Shown here: piece after piece, positions 58,453 to 64,000 of the stretch
Position numbering within the stretch: position 1 is the first letter of the stretch
How the letters are laid out: every line of letters starts with the position of its first letter
NCBI GenBank assembly: GCA_028095005.1
Contig: CM051459.1
Span: forward strand, 197,695,902 to 197,759,901
DNA length: 64,000 nucleotides
Source: Rhynchospora pubera
Taxonomy: Eukaryota > Streptophyta > Magnoliopsida > Poales > Cyperaceae
Direction of reading: 5' to 3'
The notes under the pieces: generated by a model
What the model saw: the letters and a program-made list of their open reading frames with translations, nothing else
Database searches by the model: none
Told to the model about the DNA's origin: nothing
Made by a program: the position numbers and the translations under genes

Positions 58453-59207
58453 CACAAAAAATCTTACTCATAAGTGCTTTTTTAATTTCTCAAAAAGTTT
58501 ATTTTTTTTACTTCATCAAGGTAAAATTTTATAATAAATAAGCACATGAAATTAAAAGATTTATGTATTGTAATTAGAATATGAAATCAATGTATCTCAA
58601 TTTTCGTTTCAACTCAAAATTATACATAACAGATATCTATGCAAACATCAATATGAAAATTTTCATTCAGATCTAACTTCTTTTTTAGATAATTCATGAT
58701 AATAAAAAAAAATATGTACACATTGTAGCAAACGTTGCCAATACAAAAGTTTAATTAACTTATGAAGCAGCTATTTTCGAAGAACAAGATCAAAAAGATC
58801 AGATCTAACCTTAATGTGAAGAGAGATGTATTGTTGTGATGCTTCTCTGTTTCACCAATTTCACTTCTTGTGCGGCTCTTGTGCGGCTAGGGTTAGGAGG
58901 AGATATAAACAGTGGAGAGGATTGTGATAAATAAATGTGGTAGATGAGAAAGTTACGCCTGGTAGATGAGGATATTAGATGAGGGTAGTAATGAGAGGAC
59001 AGCTGCTATTTTTATTTTTTATTTATTTCCTTAGTCGTGGGACCCACTTCCGTAAGTTATACCACCAAATTTGATGTTATAACTTCTGCCGCTTATGTCG
59101 CGTTATTCCAGATGTGTTTGGCTACATAAAGTGGCATAAAATAATTTTATGCTTTGTTATTCCCTAACCAAACACCCCCATAAAGTATAGATGAAAGATG
59201 AGAGTTA

Positions 59208-59402
59208 GGCTCCGCTCCAGAAGGAGAGAGTCAGAGAGAAGGAAAGGGAGGAGAGTTTGGATAGCCTGCTCCAGAGGGAGAGAATGGACGGAAATTAAGG
59301 AGAGTAGAGAGACAGATAGAGGGAGAGATCGGTTACTCCCAAAATCGGAGAGTAGCGAGTTTCCTTTCCTTCGCTCCGAGTCTCCCCTTCTGGAGCGGAG
59401 CC
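59208..59402. mobile_element. 195-bp MITE, Harbinger-type target duplication
   Basis: Inverted ends GGCTCCGCTCCAGAAGG / CCTTCTGGAGCGGAGCC and target duplication TTA (59205-59207 and 59403-59405), the preferred PIF/Harbinger target. The interior is purine-rich then pyrimidine-rich. It inserted only 26 bp beyond the end of the full Harbinger element. Confidence 0.85.
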
Positions 59403-59573
59403 TTAAGAACACAGGAGAGGAGAGAGGGGAAACACGTCAGGTATTAAATGGGAGACTGAGGGAAGCATGTGAGAGAGAGGAGACAAGAGGGAGGAAAGCA
59501 TAAGTATAGGGGAGGAGACGCAGAGCGCCAAAAATGAAAAGGATAGTCCCACCATCATTTTTATTTTTGGTTG

Positions 59574-60202
59574 TGATACAGTCAGAACAGAATACGGGCC
59601 CAGTGGCTGTTTAAGGCCTTGCCTAGGGCCCAAATACAGTGGAGGACCAAGAAAGGTCGCATAAAGAAATCCCTCTCGGAGTCCCTAAAGGAAAGATGAT
59701 CGAAAACCGTCATGACTATGGTGGACCCAGTGCCGTTGCGCTTTAGGTGGGTCCAAGGTAAGAAGCCGTTAGAAAGGACATTTCCCCGTGGGCCCCCGAG
59801 AGAGAACGATCCCCCAGAGCAAGTGATTGTAATAACGGCCACGAGATGATTTGTGACCTCCCAAGTGGAGCCTGCAGGTGAAACCTCGACGTAACCCCGC
59901 GCAGGCGCACTTGGGGTTGAAGCCTAGGAGAGGCAGATCGAGGTTAGGAGAAGTTTCGGCGACCTTCAGGTCGCAATTAAAAGGGGAGATGACGTCACAG
60001 ATAGGCCACAGAAGATCTGGAGCGGTGCTATGTGATTAGTATAAATAGAAACCCCCCTCCATGAGGAAAGGGGGTTGAGACTTTCTGAAAACCAGGAAAA
60101 ACAATGTACTAAACTTGATTAGAGTGAAATAAAATTAGAAGTTCCTACTCTTCTTTATCTAAACTCTTTGTTGAAATCTATGAGCTAGATTATAGGTTAT
60201 CA
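59574..60202 (+). mobile_element. Solo LTR, family D
   Basis: 629 bp, TGATACAG ... GGTTATCA, target duplication GGTTG (59569-59573 and 60203-60207). More GC-rich than its surroundings. A TATA box (TATAAATA, 60040-60047) and a following transcribed-looking part place it in plus orientation. No internal region or second LTR nearby. Confidence 0.88.
60040..60047 (+). promoter_or_regulatory. TATA box of solo LTR D
   Basis: TATAAATA in the last third of the LTR, the expected position of the U3/R border. It could still start transcription toward the thaumatin-like gene 1.5 kb downstream. Confidence 0.6.
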
Positions 60203-60207
60203 GGTTG

Positions 60208-60883
60208 GAATGGTACAAATGGTAAATGTTGGAATTGCACCAATCAGACCCACATATAAAATGACGTCATCCCAAAAAAATAACAATCTTGTTAATAAGT
60301 TGTTTTTCATATTTTGCTCGTAAACTTTAGGTTAAAATAACAGATTATTTGTGTGAACTATTTTCTTAACAAAAAATTAAGGCCGTTCTCTCAAAAATAA
60401 TAAACAGGTCTAATTGACTTTGAGTAAAAACAGAACTCAAAATCGGATTGAAATTTGAAAAATCCTGATCCATGGAAGATCATTCTTACAATATAAATTC
60501 AATTCATTCTTTTAGATCAGGCGATCAGAATGTTAAAGCAGATTGTTTTCTAAAACGTGATTACCAGCAGATAAAGTACATTTTAAAAAAATCTATTTCT
60601 ACTAAAAGAATTCTTGTAAGTAAACGATGACAGATCGATAGGATTGATTTTTGTTAAATTCAACGGCCCCAATCAGAAATGCAACGTCTTGATTTTGTGT
60701 GCACTGAAAAAAATAATAAAGCACATACGGACGCATCTGAATTACGGACCCAAATTTAGGCGAACTACCATCCAATACTCCCGTCAGCAATCTTATATTT
60801 CAAATTAACCGCCATATTTTAAAATCAGAATTTTGACTCTTAAAACTTAAGCTGCTCAGAGCTTCCAATAAAATGTGTGATTC
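60208..60883. other. AT-rich intergenic DNA
   Basis: No gene or repeat seen. Confidence 0.5.
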
Positions 60884-60898
60884 TATTGTTTCGGAACT

Positions 60899-61108
60899 TA
60901 AGCATGTGGTCTAGTAGCTCAGGTGGTAAGAGTATTTGGCTCTCTTCTAAGAGGTCCAGGATTCAAGCCCGCATGCTTGCGATAGGCTTGGCGAGCCAGC
61001 GTAAAAAACTCAGCCATATATACAAGAAATGACCAGAGTCGGGGTGTCATTTCTAGCCTACCTCAACTTGTTTGGGATAAAAGGCTTAGACTTTAGACTT
61101 TAGACTTT
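60899..61108 (+). mobile_element. tRNA-derived SINE
   Basis: About 210 bp flanked by a perfect 15-bp target duplication TATTGTTTCGGAACT (60884-60898 and 61109-61123). The head is tRNA-like, with an A box (TAGTAGCTCAGGTGG) and a B box (GGATTCAAGCC). The body ends with caacttgtttgggat, similar to plant Au-type SINEs, and the tail is a repeated gacttta. Transcribed by RNA polymerase III and mobilised by LINE machinery. Confidence 0.92.
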
Positions 61109-61505
61109 TATTGTTTCGGAACTCGTTAGTGTGAAAAAACATGCATCAGATTCAGGACCCGAGCTCTTGTTCCGCAAGAAATTGTTCCAAAGACGGTTGT
61201 GTTCATGCTGGACCCCACCTGCAGTGAAAGGAGACAGAAACGCCAATATCTTACCTGCAGACAGCAATATCATTAATTATATTTTTGAGCCCACTTTCAC
61301 CAGAAAAAAACAAGAAAATTAACGGCTTAACAAATTTTTGAGATGAAACCCATTAATTATATTTTTGTATGTATCTCAACTCTCAACCCAAGAAGGCTGC
61401 TTCAAATTTGAATACACCAATTGTGGATATGGACAAAAAATATACGTATGTCATAGCCGACTTATTATATTATTATTTAATTCGTGTTTCAAAGACTTTG
61501 TCAAA

Positions 61506-61513
61506 TGACGTCA
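61506..61513 (+). promoter_or_regulatory. TGACGTCA element in the thaumatin-like gene promoter
   Basis: A palindromic TGACGTCA, the core bound by TGA-type bZIP factors, lies 28 bp upstream of the TATA box. It fits salicylate or stress control known for PR-5 genes, but this is inferred from the motif alone. Confidence 0.55.
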
Positions 61514-61540
61514 ATCCCAGTCTTTTAAGTTTTAACTCTC

Positions 61541-61548
61541 TATAAATA
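61541..61548 (+). promoter_or_regulatory. TATA box of the thaumatin-like gene
   Basis: TATAAATA about 82 bp upstream of the ATG, leaving a leader of about 55 nt. Confidence 0.8.
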
Positions 61549-61629
61549 CACCACTCCCGCCTAAGCTTGGAACTCCCTCTCTCCTCTCCACCAAAAATTC
61601 AAACTTACCCGGCACCAAACTTTCCCAAA

Positions 61630-62943
61630 ATGGCCAGATTTTGTACTGTGCTTTGCATTGCTTTTCTTTTCTTCTCTCTCTTCGTATCAGGTGTTTTCTC
61701 AGCAAGCTTCACCTTCACAAATAACTGTGGTTATACTGTATGGCCAGGACTTCTATCTGGTGCCGGCACGTCCCCACTTGAAACCACCGGCTTCGCTTTA
61801 AACCAAGGAGAATCCCGTACCATCACGGCTCCACAATCCTGGTCAGGAAGGTTCTGGGGCCGCACACTCTGCACAACTGACTCCACCACCGGCAAGTTCA
61901 CGTGTGGCACTGGCGACTGCGGTTCCGGCACCATGGAGTGCTCAGGCAGTGGGGCCATGCCGCCAGCCACACTTGCAGAGTTCACATTGGATGGGTCTGG
62001 TGGCATGGATTTTTACGATGTTAGTCTTGTTGATGGTTACAATCTGCCGCTTTTGGTCGTGCCACAGGGTGGCTCCGGCACGTGCAGTGCAACGGGTTGC
62101 CTAGTTGATTTGAATTCTGCTTGCCCTTCTAGCTTGAAAGTGACTTTAGGTAATACAAATAGCATTAATTAATCATGTTTCAACAAACATTTTATTTTAC
62201 TAATGATGTAAAATTTTTTGGATGTCATAGAATTGCTTTAATTTTATAAGTTATAACACCATGATGTTAATACTTTATAATCAATCATCAACAATGATAA
62301 TTTGATGAGAAATTGATATCATATTTCAATTAAACAAATATTAAAGGGCATATCTGTCAATTTCTCATTTGTGAACAATTAATAATTTAGAAACTTTATT
62401 GTGTTAAGCAACAGATAGTAGTACTGAAGGATCAGAAAGTGTAGCATGCAAGAGCGCTTGTGAAGCATTTGATACGCCAGAGTACTGCTGTAGCGGCGAG
62501 TACGGCAGCCCAAATACATGCAAACCTTCTTCGTATTCTCAATTCTTCAAAAACGCATGTCCCCGTGCTTATAGCTACGCATACGACGATGCCACATCGA
62601 CATTCACCTGTACCGATGCAAGCTATACCATCACCTTCTGCCCCAGTACCACAAGGTATGCTTCATTAGTTCATCTATGAGATGAATATGCAAATTCAAA
62701 TTTCATGGTTTTATTGGGTAATTATGTAAATTTGTTTCTTCTCGTTCTGTTTACTACAGTGAGAAATCGTCTGGTGGAGGATATTCGGACGCGGCTACTC
62801 TGCCTCTAGTAAATAACACGATGGTGTTTTCAGGTGCGGACCAGGCCAGCAGTGCTTCTCATGCACTGCCACGTGTCTCTCAACATGGTTCCTTGCTTAT
62901 AATTCTCGCCTTCTCTGTCTTGTCTCTTCTCCGGCTCTTATGA
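61630..62943 (+). CDS. Thaumatin-like protein (PR-5 family), probably GPI-anchored
   Basis: Exons 61630-62149, 62415-62655 and 62760-62943 join in frame with GT-AG borders and encode 314 residues ending TGA. The ATG at 61630 is chosen because it opens the signal peptide (1-25, [17 protein letters not shown]); the frame extends upstream but without an ATG. The mature part starts [15 protein letters not shown] and contains the thaumatin signature [13 protein letters not shown] (88-100). Sixteen cysteines, the family number, can pair into eight disulfides. Acidic-cleft residues are in place (Glu117, and Asp127, Asp130 and Asp135 in [13 protein letters not shown]). After ITFCPST a serine-rich spacer leads to a hydrophobic end ([14 protein letters not shown]), typical of a GPI-attachment signal. 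Secreted to the cell surface; the family binds or hydrolyses beta-glucans and acts in defence and development. Looks intact. Confidence 0.95.
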
Positions 62944-64000
62944 TCAGAAGGTGCAAGTCATGCGCGCGCATCTCATGCGAGATAGAAATCATGATGCATC
63001 AGAAGTGATTATATGGGATGAGTTCTCTTTTCAACATGGGAAGGAAAGAGCTCTAAATCAGGAAGGGAGAGGAGATTATTTGCCTACAAGATTTCTTTTT
63101 GTTTATTTTAATTTCTTTCTGCTACTTTTATTTTACATTAATTAGATTAGCTTAGATTAGTTCTTAATCATATATAGAGCCATAGAGGCCCATTTATTAT
63201 GGGAAATTATGTTAATTCTCTTTGTTTGAAAAAATTACTGCGTAATGAACTTAATTATGCAATTTTTTTGTCAAACAAAGGCAAAGTGTAATTTCCAGTT
63301 ATAAATGGGCTTGTGTAAATATTAAGAAAAGATAAGGTGTGGGATGAATTTGGATAGCGGTTTTGATTAGTTTTTACGTTGTTTTAGCTGGTTAGGGGGA
63401 TTCTTGTGGTAGGAAGTTAGGCGGCAGTTCATTTCTCTGTGTTACTTACACATCACTTTATAGATACACAAAACATTTTTATATATGACCAATTTTGAAA
63501 TTTTGACGAGTCTTTTTAATTAAGTTAGCGTGTACGTGGATTGAAACATATATAACTCAAGTTATTGTCGACACAAAATTTTGAAATATGGATAAAGCCA
63601 TAATTGATAATGACTTTTTTCTAATTCACACGTAGATAAATATGACAATTCATGTGGAGTTCATTTAATATTTTTGTGCTCGATTACAAAGTCTAAAGGA
63701 ACCGTGACAGGTCGTATTAATATCACTGTTGCATGAAATGCAATGCCTTAGCTAGAGGCTATATTTTTTTAGATGTTGCACTGTTGTGGGAAAGAGGTCA
63801 CTATAATTCCTACACAGCAAACTTCCCCTAATTCCATATCTTGAACTCGATAGTAACAATTTAAAAAATAAATCTTCTATCCAATAATGGATTGTTGTTC
63901 AAGAAAGTCTCATGATAGGCCTGATTCTTGTTTGTATGACCAGTAGATCCATTAAAAACGTTCAACTATTGTTGACTTGTTTGTCGTGTATGTACGGCCT
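62944..64000. other. 3' flank of the thaumatin-like gene
   Basis: Probably 3' UTR for the first few hundred bases, then AT-rich intergenic DNA. No further gene before the window ends. Confidence 0.5.

Larger units (their letters stand above)
55957..59179 (-). mobile_element. PIF/Harbinger DNA transposon
   Basis: Terminal inverted repeats of about 22 bp (left GGAGGCGTTTGGTTGG..., right the inverse of GGGGGTGTTTGGTTAG...), target duplication ATA (55954-55956 and 59180-59182). Encodes on the minus strand a Myb/SANT-like ORF1 fragment and a DDE transposase with two introns. It contains a chloroplast atpA fragment between ORF1 and its 5' terminus. This is the only element here with a transposase that may still be readable. 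Confidence 0.92.

Noticed and set aside
58080..58541. A functional plastid-type ATP synthase gene
   Set aside because: Only the middle third of atpA is present, with substitutions and an unrelated A/T-rich 3' extension; it is a plastid DNA insertion.
60906..60970. A tRNA gene suggested by A and B boxes
   Set aside because: It lacks a complete cloverleaf and lies at the head of a unit with a gacttta tail and 15-bp target duplication; it is the tRNA-derived part of a SINE.

Overview
This window is nuclear DNA of a flowering plant. The evidence is host genes with plant-type GT-AG introns (a thaumatin-like protein and a secretory-pathway membrane protein), an AMT1-type ammonium transporter relic, a piece of chloroplast atpA, and a dense load of plant transposons (Ty1/copia, solo LTRs, CACTA, Helitron, PIF/Harbinger, MITEs, a tRNA-derived SINE). 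I cannot place the species. The sequence is AT-rich and gene-poor: only two host genes look intact.

Layout. 1-4.9 kb: AT-rich DNA with an ankyrin/TPR-like exon remnant on the minus strand (3.35-3.79 kb). 4.94-12.73 kb: one complete, young Ty1/copia element on the minus strand, with nearly identical LTRs, TSD CAAGA, PBS and PPT, and a gag-pol frame broken once. 13.76-14.56 kb: two adjacent foldback MITEs. 14.66-20.14 kb: a non-autonomous Helitron on the minus strand, next to a duplicated copy of its own empty target site. 20.28-21.24 kb: tandem duplications. 21.71-23.76 kb: an AMT1 pseudogene with two frame breaks and a 557-bp insertion in its last codons. 23.80-29.82 kb: a CACTA transposon (TSD TAT) that carries a pectin-methylesterase/invertase-inhibitor (PMEI) gene; a 3.6-kb Helitron has split that gene in two.

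30.6-36.4 kb: a small MITE, two copies of a 1.7-kb solo LTR in inverted orientation, and a 1.2-kb solo LTR of another family. 37.5-41.5 kb: a five-exon host gene for a 180-residue type I membrane protein of unknown function. 42.0-49.5 kb: three foldback MITEs and a head-to-tail pair of degenerate Helitron-like elements, the second holding a third copy of the 1.7-kb solo LTR. 52.7-56 kb: one more foldback MITE and degenerate tandem repeats. 55.96-59.18 kb: a PIF/Harbinger transposon whose spliced transposase still reads through all three DDE residues; about 0.45 kb of chloroplast atpA sits upstream of its first ORF. 59.2-61.1 kb: a MITE, a 629-bp solo LTR and a SINE. 61.5-62.9 kb: an intact three-exon thaumatin-like protein gene with a predicted GPI tail.

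The most unusual signal is a set of short dyad-symmetric boxes in the LTRs. In the copia element and in the 1.7-kb solo-LTR family they are 15-bp interrupted palindromes around a constant CGGWCCG core. The flanking arms differ between families, and between copies of one family, but change on both sides together so that symmetry is kept. A third LTR family carries an array of a different dyad (type AGCGTTGTACAACGCT). In two families the array ends about 35-40 bp upstream of a TATA-like box. In the copia element the boxes also occur in both untranslated regions and in two in-frame linkers of gag-pol. This looks like a modular, amplifying cis-element, but its function is inference.
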